From Chloroflexota bacterium (GTDB lineage Bacteria; Chloroflexota; Anaerolineae; Anaerolineales; Villigracilaceae): 64,000 nucleotides of DNA. Both the position numbers and the translations under genes were made by a program. Positions 8,823-20,101 of the stretch are shown in pieces (position 1 is the stretch's first letter; the number at the start of each line of letters is the position of its first letter). The notes below the pieces were generated by a model. The model ran no database searches and was not told the DNA's origin. It worked only from the letters and a program-made list of their open reading frames with translations. The DNA lies in assembly GCA_016234485.1 (NCBI GenBank), contig JACRBL010000036.1, positions 147,799 to 211,798 on the forward strand, in the 5' to 3' direction.

Positions 8823-9707
8823 TTAGGGTTTGAATTCGATGGTGTGGGTGATGCACTCGCCGAGAAGACCTGGCTTGGTACAGAGTTTGATGGTGGCCTT
8901 GATTTCGTGGTTGTTGGGGTTGTGCGCGAAGGCCGGCCCGCTGAGGATGGTGGATTTGCCCGGCTCGAGGCTGAGGATGATGCTTGAGGAGACGCACCCA
9001 CCCAAGTCGGTGAATCCATCGCCCGCGCCACTGACGGCGATGCCGTTGCTGATGTCTTTGACGACGATGGAATAGGATTTGAAGGCGAAGGGGCCGATAT
9101 TGGTGAGTTTGAATTCAAGCCACCAGCCTACGCAAGAGTCCATACCAGCGTATTTGATCTCAAAGTCGGGCTTGGGCGTGGGTGTGGGCGGAGGGGTGAA
9201 GACCGGCAGGGCCGCGAAGTTGCCGTTGACGGTGGCGTATTGCCCGGTGACCCAGCAGAAAAGGTTGGGGTTTTCGGGCAGGCGGATGTACCAATAATTG
9301 TTGGCGGTATTGCGCCCATAAACTTCGGCGACCTGGCCGATGTAAAGCCCGCCAATATAATCATAGACTCGGCCCGGGCCGACGCGGCAGTTTGTGTCCA
9401 CCGTTACGCTGAGGGTGACCGCCGCGTTGGTGCTGGTGAACGCGGCCGTGGGCGAAAGGGTGAACGTGGGCGAGGCCGTGACCGACGGGGTGGCAGTTTC
9501 CGCGGGCGGGTTGACGGGAGGCGGTTGTTCTTGCTGTCCCTGCGTGGGGGCCAGCGTCTGGTTCACGACCGCGGCGATGGTCTGCGCGGCGGCGGTGAAG
9601 TTGGCGCCCGGGTCTTGCGTGGCGGGTTGGACATATTGCAGGTTACAGGCCAGCGCGGCAATCGTCAACACGGCCACAAACAAAGCGAAGCGATTTCGTT
9701 TTTGCAT
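8823..9707 (-). CDS. Lipoprotein with SH3-like domain and Pro/Thr-rich linker
   Basis: The 294-residue protein starts with a lipoprotein signal (VLTIAALAC), so Cys21 should be lipidated and the protein anchored outside the membrane. A Thr/Pro/Ser-rich linker covers about 50-90. It is followed by a bacterial SH3-like domain (TNCRVGPGRVYDYIGGLYIG and FCWVTGQYA), another PTPTPKP linker and a C-terminal beta domain with Cys residues. Such SH3 domains often bind peptidoglycan. GGAGGAA lies just before the ATG. It lies directly downstream of rpoC but behind the rpoC terminator. Confidence 0.85.
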   Translation of the reverse strand: MQKRNRFALFVAVLTIAALACNLQYVQPATQDPGANFTAAAQTIAAVVNQTLAPTQGQQEQPPPVNPPAETATPSVTASPTFTLSPTAAFTSTNAAVTLSVTVDTNCRVGPGRVYDYIGGLYIGQVAEVYGRNTANNYWYIRLPENPNLFCWVTGQYATVNGNFAALPVFTPPPTPTPKPDFEIKYAGMDSCVGWWLEFKLTNIGPFAFKSYSIVVKDISNGIAVSGAGDGFTDLGGCVSSSIILSLEPGKSTILSGPAFAHNPNNHEIKATIKLCTKPGLLGECITHTIEFKP

Positions 9708-9772
9708 TCTTCCTCCGATAAAGGGTGGCTATTCATATCCAGTATAACCGCGCGGGAAAATTTTGCAAGTAA

Positions 9773-9806
9773 AAAACGAGATGCCCCTTTCGGAGCATCT
9801 CGTTTT
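9773..9806 (-). terminator. rpoC intrinsic terminator
   Basis: AAAACGAGATGC and GCATCTCGTTTT form a 12-bp stem around a 10-nt loop. Poly-A and poly-T flanks make it active on both strands. It sits about 20 bp after the rpoC stop and ends the rpoC message. Confidence 0.9.
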
Positions 9807-9827
9807 ATCCATGTACGTTTTTGTCGT

Positions 9828-14078
<4,251 letters not shown>

Positions 14079-14163
14079 TGAGTCCTCTCCTCGAGTAAAG
14101 AGTCCAGGTTACCGAACCTGTTTGTCCACGCGGCGAATGGAGCGCCATAGAGACAAACAAAGG

Positions 14164-14199
14164 CAAGCGCTTTGAGACCATTTTTATCTCAAGCGCTTG
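14164..14199 (-). promoter_or_regulatory. Stem-loop in the rpoC 5' leader
   Basis: On the minus strand the leader contains CAAGCGCTTGAGA, an A-rich loop, then TCTCAAAGCGCTTG, followed by a U-rich stretch (CCTTTGTTTGT). The shape resembles an intrinsic terminator placed inside the leader, so attenuation of rpoC is possible. A second small stem (CAGGTT/AACCTG) follows at about 14105-14120. Confidence 0.55.
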
Positions 14200-14239
14200 C
14201 TGTTTTTATGTTCGGTTTTCGATTTATCCAACGGGCGAT

Positions 14240-14268
14240 ATTATAGCCGCGCGCGGGGATTCGTGCAA
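14240..14268 (-). promoter_or_regulatory. rpoC promoter
   Basis: On the minus strand TTGCAC and TATAAT are separated by exactly 17 bp, a near-consensus sigma-70-type promoter. The predicted start lies about 155 nt before the rpoC GTG, giving a long structured leader. Confidence 0.8.
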
Positions 14269-14273
14269 GGGGT

Positions 14274-14960
14274 TTAGTTGAAATTCAATAAAAGTAGGAC
14301 ATCCCTCAACGTCGCCTCAAACACCTCGTGCATGATCTCCTCGCTGACGCGATACTTGCCCCCAAACGACCCGTCCCCATAGACCTGACGCGCGGTGGCC
14401 GCGTCCATGATGGCGCTCGGCACGGACGGGGGAGTCTTGTCCGCTTCGGGCAGGTCGCTGACGATGGTGAACGGGAAGGCTTCCAACCAATTGGCGTGTG
14501 TCGGCTTGATGTTGTGTTTGACGGCCACGGCCTCCAGCGAGTGGGACGTCCACCAGTCGTACCAATTGAGTTTGAGGTCGCGCAGGCTGTCGTTGACCTC
14601 GTGCAGGTGGTTGCGCGCGGGCGAGTTGCCGCCGTGTCCGTTCAGGATGAGGATGCGGCGGAATCCGCTTCGATACGCGGAGCGGACAACGTCCTCCACG
14701 GCGGCGATCAGCGTGGAGACGCGCAGGCTGATTGTGCCGGGGTATTCGAGAAAGTAATGAGAGAAGCCAAAATTCAAAGGTGGCGCGACCAACACCCCCG
14801 TCTGTTGCGAGGCGGAATCGGCCAGGGCGAGGGGAATCTTGATGTCGGTCAACAGGCTGAGGTAGCCGTGCTGTTCGCACGCGCCGAGGACGATCATCAG
14901 GCGATCATCCTCTTTGAGGTATTTTTCGACATCCATCCAATTGAGGTCTTCGAGGCGCAT
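14274..14960 (-). CDS. Creatininase family protein
   Basis: I start the gene at ATG 14960 (MRLEDLN), which has GGAG at the right distance; the ORF track start at 14981 does not. The 228-residue product has the family's metal-binding motifs: GACEQHGYL near 27-35, an Asp shortly after (LLTD), and NGHGGN near 108. Creatininase-fold enzymes are metal-dependent amidohydrolases that open cyclic amides or act in cofactor pathways, such as mycofactocin and F420-related proteins. No such pathway genes are nearby, so the substrate is unknown. It ends only 6 bp before the rpoC promoter. Confidence 0.85.
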   Translation of the reverse strand: MRLEDLNWMDVEKYLKEDDRLMIVLGACEQHGYLSLLTDIKIPLALADSASQQTGVLVAPPLNFGFSHYFLEYPGTISLRVSTLIAAVEDVVRSAYRSGFRRILILNGHGGNSPARNHLHEVNDSLRDLKLNWYDWWTSHSLEAVAVKHNIKPTHANWLEAFPFTIVSDLPEADKTPPSVPSAIMDAATARQVYGDGSFGGKYRVSEEIMHEVFEATLRDVLLLLNFN

Positions 14961-14980
14961 GAAAGTCTCCAGTAGATTCA

Positions 14981-15098
14981 CCCGTCATTGCGAGGAGGGC
15001 GCTCTTCCCGACGAAGCAATCTCCTGATCGTGCGCGGGGATTGCTCCCTGGCGCCGCCCGCCAGGGCAGGTGTCGCAGCAAACGCTCGCAATGACGGG
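14981..15098. repeat. REP-A inverted repeat, copy 2, with internal GC-rich module
   Basis: The outer arms match the other REP-A copies (CCCGTCATTGCGAGGAGGGC and inverse). The second half holds an extra 28-bp GC-rich module at 15046-15073. The same module occurs in copy 6 (34378-34491), but in the opposite orientation. The right flank (GAATCAAAC, GTGAT) is shared with copy 4. Confidence 0.9.
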
Positions 15099-15139
15099 TG
15101 GTTAGTGTTGGTTGAATCAAACAGTGATAACCAACTAAT

Positions 15140-18100
15140 TTATGTCGGCGTGGCCGTGGGCGTTTCGGTGGGCGTGGGCGAGGGAGTCTCCGTCTCGGTG
15201 GGCGGAATCTCGGTCGGCGTCGGCGTCGGCGTTTCGGTGGGGACGTCCGTCGGTGGGACGGGTGTATCGGTAGGAGGCGGCGGCTTGGTGGGATGATCCG
15301 TCGGTGGGACAGGCGTGCGCGTGGGGCGGCGCGTGGGCTCTTCGGATGGCGGACCGGGAAGTTGCAGATTAAATTGCAAAAGTTTTTCAGCGACCGCGTT
15401 GTTGGGACCCGCCACGCGCAGGCGAAGGAAGATTGTCCCGTTTGGCATACCGCTTAAATCAATAATGGCAAGCGTCCCATCACGGACGGGTTGTCCGCTT
15501 TGGACGACCAGAATCCAATTGCCTGGATCGTCAATAGACGCCATCTCCAGCGCCCAGCCGCGGAACGCCGCGGATGCATCGGCGGAGCCGCGCACTTCGA
15601 TGAGATGCGTTGTGATCACATCTCCATTTCTGATGTTGGTAAATTCCAAAATCGGATGCGGATCGTTGGCGGTGCATTCGCGATCGGGTGCGAAGACGAC
15701 TTCATTCGACGGCAGGTCGTTCGATTCGAGCCAGGCGCGTCCCTGCGCGGTTTCGAGCCACTTGCGCCCCCACGGATCGTCCACGCGGATGGCCATGGTC
15801 TCCTCGGCAAATTCCTCGCCGCAGGCGGGAGAGGCTTCGAGGCCCGACCATAGGTCAATTTTGATTCGGCGGAACAAGTCCTTGCTGGCAGGCAGGGGCG
15901 GTTGATCGGACGCAAAATATTCGGAGCGCTGTCCGCCGCGGCACCATTGCGAGGGTTCCGTTCCCGAAAGCGCGCAGATCACTTTTTCCACGATGCCCGC
16001 GGGCGGCGCGAATCCGCGCAAGTTGCCTCCGCTGACAATCGGCGCGGCGTATTGCATGAACTGACTCCAGATCGGCGCGGCGCCCGAGGAGCCTGTGGTG
16101 TTGGTCATCGGGGTGTAGTCCGCGTTGCCGATCCAGACGCCCACCACCAGGTCGGGGGTGTAGCCGAGCGTCCAGTTGTCGAAGACCAGTTCCGCCGCGT
16201 CCCCGCGCGCTGTCCCGCTGGTGCCGGTCTTCGCGGCGGCGGGGAAGGGCAGATTCAAAACGGAGTTGCGTCCAAACATCCACGAGCGCGCTTCGTTGTC
16301 CGAAAGGATCGAGGAAATGAGAAACGCGTGCTCAGGGCGGATCGTCTGCTCGCCCGCGGGCGTTTTGTATTCGTCAATGATGTTGCCTTCAAAATCGGTG
16401 ACTTTTAAAATCGCGACGGGCGGGACTTTCTTGCCCTCGTTCGCGAACACCGAATAGGCGGACGCCATCTCGATCAGGCTGACCTCGCCCCCGCCGAGCG
16501 TCAACGCGAGACCGTAATCGGGCGCGGTCAGCGACGTGATTCCCAGCCGTTCGGCCATCGCGATCATGCCGTCCTTCTGTGGCGTGGACGGGTCATCGTA
16601 GACGCCGACGAAGTTCAGCGTTTTGACCGCGGGAATGTTAAACGAGTTTGCCAGCGCCACGCGCACCGTGACAGGGCCGTGCGCTTTGCCGTCGTAATTG
16701 GTGGGGATATAGGGCGGGCGCGTGTCAGTGGGCAGGCCAGAGGGAGGAAACTCACTTGGCACGTCCCAGAGGAGAGTCGAGGCTGTCCAACCTTTTTCGA
16801 AGGCGGCCACGTACGCGATGGGTTTAATGGAAGAACCTGGCTGGCGCGTGGGACTGACCGCCATGTTGATCTGTCCGCTGATGGCGTCGTTATTGAAATC
16901 GGGCGAGCCGACCATCGCGAGAATCTCGCCCGTGGACGGTTTGATCGCGACCAGCGCGCCGTTGTGTGCGTTGTTGGGCGCGAGCGCCGCGACCTGTTCG
17001 GTGACGATGCGCTGGGCTTCATCCTGCAATTGCGGGTCGAGCGTTGTCCAAACCGTGAAGCCAGAGCGGTAGATGGTCTGCGCGTCGTAGTTGGTTTCGA
17101 GGATGCTCCGCACGTAGTTGACCCAATGCGGATAGCGCATGTTGTATTCTGGCACGGGGAAAGTGAAATTGCGAATCTCGTCCGCAGCGAGGGTGGCGGA
17201 GGTCGCGTCCACGCAGACGGGTTCTTCGGGGCGATTGCTAACCTCGATACAATTCTGCTCCGCGCTGATGGTGAACATCAAAACGAGTACCTGCTCGTGG
17301 CGGATCAACGTGTCTTCGGGATTGGTGTAAATATCGTAGATCGCGGGCGATTGCGGAAGCCCCGCAATGAAGGTGGCCTGTGCGAGAGTCAACTTGTCGG
17401 CGGTGGTGTGGAAGTAGGTCTCGGCCGCGGCTTCGATGCCGTAGGCGAGATTGCCGTAATAAATTTCGTTGAGATAGAGTTCGAGGATTTCGTCTTTGGA
17501 ATAGCGGCGCGTGATTTCCGCGGCGAGGACGATCTCACGCGCCTTGCGCGAGACGGTGCGCTGGGCGCGTTCTTCGGGCGTGAGCAAAAGGGCGCGCGCC
17601 AATTGTTGCGTGATCGTGGACGCGCCGCCGCCCTCCCCGCCTGTGCGATAGTTTTCCCACAAGGCACGCACGATCGCCCAAAAGTCGAAGCCTGGGTGGT
17701 TGTAAAAATCCTGGTCTTCGGTGGCGATGGTGGCCGCGACCGCGTAGGGAGAAATTTTATCGAGGGGGACGTAGGTGCGACGTCCCGCGTTGGGATCGAG
17801 TATTTCGTAGAGCGGCGCGCCGTTTCGGTCGAGGATGCGCGTGGTCTCGAATTGCGAAGCGCGCGAGCGTAGGTCGTCCACGGAGGGGAGAGTCCGCGCG
17901 ATGGAGTAGTAACTTAAGACCGCAATCGTGACGGCAATCAACGCAAAGACCACGCCCGCGAAGAACAGACCGATGATGCCATACACGGCGCATCCCCACA
18001 ACTTTTGCGGATCGATCGAAGACGGCGGGGGAGCCTGTCGGCGCGCCGCGGCGGGACGGACGGGTTGCGAGGGCGTCTTGTACGCGGCGGGCGTGACGCG

Positions 18101-18283
18101 CGTGCCTTCGGTGTCGATCTCGTCCACGCGGCGGGGGAGGGGCATGTTGTCGGCGTCGAGGCGCGGGCGGGAGATCTGCCCTTCGTAGACGCGCGGCCGC
18201 TGTCCCGTGGCGCGATGCGGGGTGATGTCGTTTTGGGTGAAGGCTTCAGAGTCCAGGAGTCGCTTGCGGTCGTCTTCGGTCAT
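15140..18283 (-). CDS. Class A penicillin-binding protein (transglycosylase/transpeptidase)
   Basis: The 1047-residue protein has a cytoplasmic N terminus, one membrane helix at about 96-127, a GT51 transglycosylase domain and a transpeptidase domain. In GT51, EDQDFYNHPGFD holds the catalytic Glu and GGASTITQQLARALLL follows. In the transpeptidase, the active Ser is in PGSSIKP near 481, SFN follows, and KTGTSG is near 683. The C-terminal part has an Ig-like region and then about 90 residues rich in Pro and Thr, probably a wall-spanning tail. It makes and cross-links peptidoglycan strands. It is longer than typical PBP1A because of the tail. Confidence 0.95.
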   Translation of the reverse strand: MTEDDRKRLLDSEAFTQNDITPHRATGQRPRVYEGQISRPRLDADNMPLPRRVDEIDTEGTRVTPAAYKTPSQPVRPAAARRQAPPPSSIDPQKLWGCAVYGIIGLFFAGVVFALIAVTIAVLSYYSIARTLPSVDDLRSRASQFETTRILDRNGAPLYEILDPNAGRRTYVPLDKISPYAVAATIATEDQDFYNHPGFDFWAIVRALWENYRTGGEGGGASTITQQLARALLLTPEERAQRTVSRKAREIVLAAEITRRYSKDEILELYLNEIYYGNLAYGIEAAAETYFHTTADKLTLAQATFIAGLPQSPAIYDIYTNPEDTLIRHEQVLVLMFTISAEQNCIEVSNRPEEPVCVDATSATLAADEIRNFTFPVPEYNMRYPHWVNYVRSILETNYDAQTIYRSGFTVWTTLDPQLQDEAQRIVTEQVAALAPNNAHNGALVAIKPSTGEILAMVGSPDFNNDAISGQINMAVSPTRQPGSSIKPIAYVAAFEKGWTASTLLWDVPSEFPPSGLPTDTRPPYIPTNYDGKAHGPVTVRVALANSFNIPAVKTLNFVGVYDDPSTPQKDGMIAMAERLGITSLTAPDYGLALTLGGGEVSLIEMASAYSVFANEGKKVPPVAILKVTDFEGNIIDEYKTPAGEQTIRPEHAFLISSILSDNEARSWMFGRNSVLNLPFPAAAKTGTSGTARGDAAELVFDNWTLGYTPDLVVGVWIGNADYTPMTNTTGSSGAAPIWSQFMQYAAPIVSGGNLRGFAPPAGIVEKVICALSGTEPSQWCRGGQRSEYFASDQPPLPASKDLFRRIKIDLWSGLEASPACGEEFAEETMAIRVDDPWGRKWLETAQGRAWLESNDLPSNEVVFAPDRECTANDPHPILEFTNIRNGDVITTHLIEVRGSADASAAFRGWALEMASIDDPGNWILVVQSGQPVRDGTLAIIDLSGMPNGTIFLRLRVAGPNNAVAEKLLQFNLQLPGPPSEEPTRRPTRTPVPPTDHPTKPPPPTDTPVPPTDVPTETPTPTPTEIPPTETETPSPTPTETPTATPT

Positions 18284-18295
18284 AAATTACCTTTG

Positions 18296-18362
18296 AACCG
18301 CGAAGACCGCTAAGAGCGCGAAGAAAATCAAAAATGCTTTGCGGACTTTGCGTGCTTAGCGG
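18296..18362. repeat. Degenerate hairpin repeat, ACCGCGAAG type
   Basis: The gap between the MaoC gene and the PBP gene holds iterations of CCGCGAAGACCGCTAAG followed by their inverse (TGCGTGCTTAGCGGT). The ends can pair. It has the same architecture as the repeats at 989, 31038, 38941 and 45144, with a different core word. Confidence 0.65.
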
Positions 18363-18372
18363 TAAGTTGAAT

Positions 18373-18819
18373 TTAAGGTTTAGACGCCACCAGGACGGCG
18401 AGAGTTCCGCGCATGAGGGTTTCGTCTTTTTGATTTTTCACTTCGAGCGCGACCCAAGCCTGTCCGCCGCCGATGCGCGGCATGGCCTTGAGCTCTTTGG
18501 CTTCCATTTCCACGTGGATGGTGTCGCCGATGAAGACGGGCTTGATGAATTTCCATTCCACGATCTCGCGGAAGGCGAGGACTGTGCCTTCGAGGACGCC
18601 CGTCCGCATGAGCAAGCCCACGCCGATGGACAGGCCGAGCAGTCCGTGCGCGATGCGCTGACCGAACTGCGTCCCCGCCGCGAAGGCCGCGTCGGTGTGG
18701 ATCTGATTGTAATCGCCCGTCAGCCCCGCGAAGGACATAATATCGCCTTCGGTGACGGTGCGACCGACGCTGGTGATCTTTTGTCCAACAACAAATTCTT
18801 CAAAATACATACCTGGCAT
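18373..18819 (-). CDS. MaoC-like (R)-specific enoyl-CoA hydratase family protein
   Basis: The 148-residue single hot-dog domain carries the MaoC hydratase motif with catalytic Asp and His (FAGLTGDYNQIHTDAAFA, near 30-47), then FGQRIAHGLLGLSIG. Enzymes of this family hydrate trans-2-enoyl-CoA to (R)-3-hydroxyacyl-CoA, feeding polyester, ether-lipid or fatty-acid pathways. GGAG precedes the start. No other fatty-acid gene is adjacent, so the pathway is open. Confidence 0.9.
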   Translation of the reverse strand: MPGMYFEEFVVGQKITSVGRTVTEGDIMSFAGLTGDYNQIHTDAAFAAGTQFGQRIAHGLLGLSIGVGLLMRTGVLEGTVLAFREIVEWKFIKPVFIGDTIHVEMEAKELKAMPRIGGGQAWVALEVKNQKDETLMRGTLAVLVASKP

Positions 18820-18855
18820 GATGAATCTCCTTATTGTTTATTCGTTTGTTTGATT

Positions 18856-18945
18856 CCGTCATTGCGAGGAGGGCGTTTTTCCCGACGAAGCAATCTCCTC
18901 AACGTGGTAAGGGATTGCTTCGGGAAAATCACCCTCGCAATGACG
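18856..18945. repeat. REP-A inverted repeat, copy 3
   Basis: Same outer arms (CCGTCATTGCGAGGAGGGCG and CCCTCGCAATGACG) and inner GAAGCAATCTCC / GGGATTGCTTC arms, in the gap between two minus-strand genes. Confidence 0.9.
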
Positions 18946-18965
18946 AACAAGAGGAACTCCGAATA

Positions 18966-19874
18966 TCAGTAATCCTTTCGATACACAAGCACATCCTGGA
19001 TCACTTGAAAATCGAACGACTCATACAACCGAAACGCGGTGTTTCGATAACTGTCCGTTTCCAAAAAGATATTGTGCGCGCCGAGCGCTTGGAGTCTGCG
19101 CAAACCTTCAGAAAAGGCAACGCGTCCCAACGCGTATTGGCGGAAATCCTTGTGACAGCCCAGCGGCTCCACGTGTCCTTCCTTCGTTGCATCGTCGAAC
19201 CAGCAAATGCAGAACGCGACCAGTTGTCCGCTGGGAGATTCGATCACCAGATCCAGTTCGGGCTTGTAGTCGGGATGTTGAATCGTCCGCCTGCGCCAAT
19301 CCAGGGTCATGTTCTTGCTTCCAAAGACAGAGCGGTGCAACTCAACATACTGCTCCGCTTCCTTCTCTCCCGCCAGTGGACGGACGGTGAACCCCGCGGG
19401 CGGTTGATACACTTTGACGGGCGCGTCCCCCGAACGTCGCATCAAAACCTTTGACCACGGATCTTCGGCTACATTCGATTGATCTTGAAACCCCGCCCGC
19501 TCCAACGCGCGCATGCGCTCGGCCTGTCCTGAAAACGTGCAGAAGAACCAGCAAGAGTGTCCATGCTCCGTGCCCAAAATCCGATTGGCGTGTTGGTCTG
19601 TCCAATCAAGGATCTCTGGGAACACAGCCGATTCCGCTTCTGCGTGGCAGGCATAGTCAATCGTCCAAAACGGGGTGTTAAACACAACCCAGGCCAGCAT
19701 CTGTCCATGCTCATCAAACCATAGGCGGACGTTTTCGGGATCGTCCAGCGCCCACGAGCTGAAGCGATAGGGGAGATCGATCACATGGAGGTTGTTTTCT
19801 GCGAACTGGCGCGCAAGCGCCGACATGAGCGCCTTGTCCTGCTTGCCAGAATAATTGCGTTGAGTGATTTTCAT
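18966..19874 (-). CDS. GNAT family N-acetyltransferase
   Basis: I start at ATG 19874 (MKITQRN), which has AAGGAT five bases upstream. The 302-residue protein looks like two GNAT-type halves. The C-terminal half holds the acetyl-CoA-binding region (DFRQYALGRVAFSEGLRRLQ) and the typical closing strand NIFLETDSYRNTAFRLYESF. The substrate cannot be told. It is monocistronic and bracketed by REP-A copies 3 and 4. Confidence 0.8.
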   Translation of the reverse strand: MKITQRNYSGKQDKALMSALARQFAENNLHVIDLPYRFSSWALDDPENVRLWFDEHGQMLAWVVFNTPFWTIDYACHAEAESAVFPEILDWTDQHANRILGTEHGHSCWFFCTFSGQAERMRALERAGFQDQSNVAEDPWSKVLMRRSGDAPVKVYQPPAGFTVRPLAGEKEAEQYVELHRSVFGSKNMTLDWRRRTIQHPDYKPELDLVIESPSGQLVAFCICWFDDATKEGHVEPLGCHKDFRQYALGRVAFSEGLRRLQALGAHNIFLETDSYRNTAFRLYESFDFQVIQDVLVYRKDY

Positions 19875-19893
19875 TAGAATCCTTTTTGTCAAA

Positions 19894-20041
19894 TTCAGTA
19901 AATCACAGATTCCTCGTCATTGCGAGGAGGGTGATCTTCCCGACGAAGCAATCTCCGCGCCGTGGGAGGGGATTGCTTCGCAAAAAGCGCTCGCAATGAC
20001 GGGCTGTCAGTGGTGTTTGAATCAAACCGTGATTTACTGAA
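19894..20041. repeat. REP-A copy 4, longest form with 13-bp terminal inverted repeats
   Basis: The core at 19915-20002 is a standard REP-A hairpin. Outside it, TTCAGTAAATCAC at 19894-19906 and GTGATTTACTGAA at 20029-20041 are perfect inverse repeats. The element is thus 148 bp with ordered terminal repeats, like a miniature transposable element. No target-site duplication was confirmed. Confidence 0.85.
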
Positions 20042-20078
20042 ACTACCAGACTACGCGACCACTTGACTATCGGACTAA
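20041..20078. repeat. GACTA short-period repeat
   Basis: A run of CCAGACTACGCGACCACTTG-like 8-9 bp units lies just before the promoter of the glycosidase-like gene. The same GACTA words fill gaps at 36606, 44023 and 57543. Confidence 0.55.
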
Positions 20079-20086
20079 ATTATATC

Positions 20087-20095
20087 TGCTAAAAT
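20087..20095 (+). promoter_or_regulatory. Extended -10 promoter, predicted leaderless start
   Basis: TGCTAAAAT ends 6 nt before the ATG of the glycosidase-like gene, with no room for a Shine-Dalgarno. Transcription should begin at or next to the A of ATG. Confidence 0.65.
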
Positions 20096-20101
20096 ACAGC
20101 C

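Noticed and set aside
15140-15330. Thr/Pro-coding GTCGGCGT-type iterations as a DNA repeat array
   Set aside because: They are explained by the PT-rich C-terminal tail of the penicillin-binding protein.
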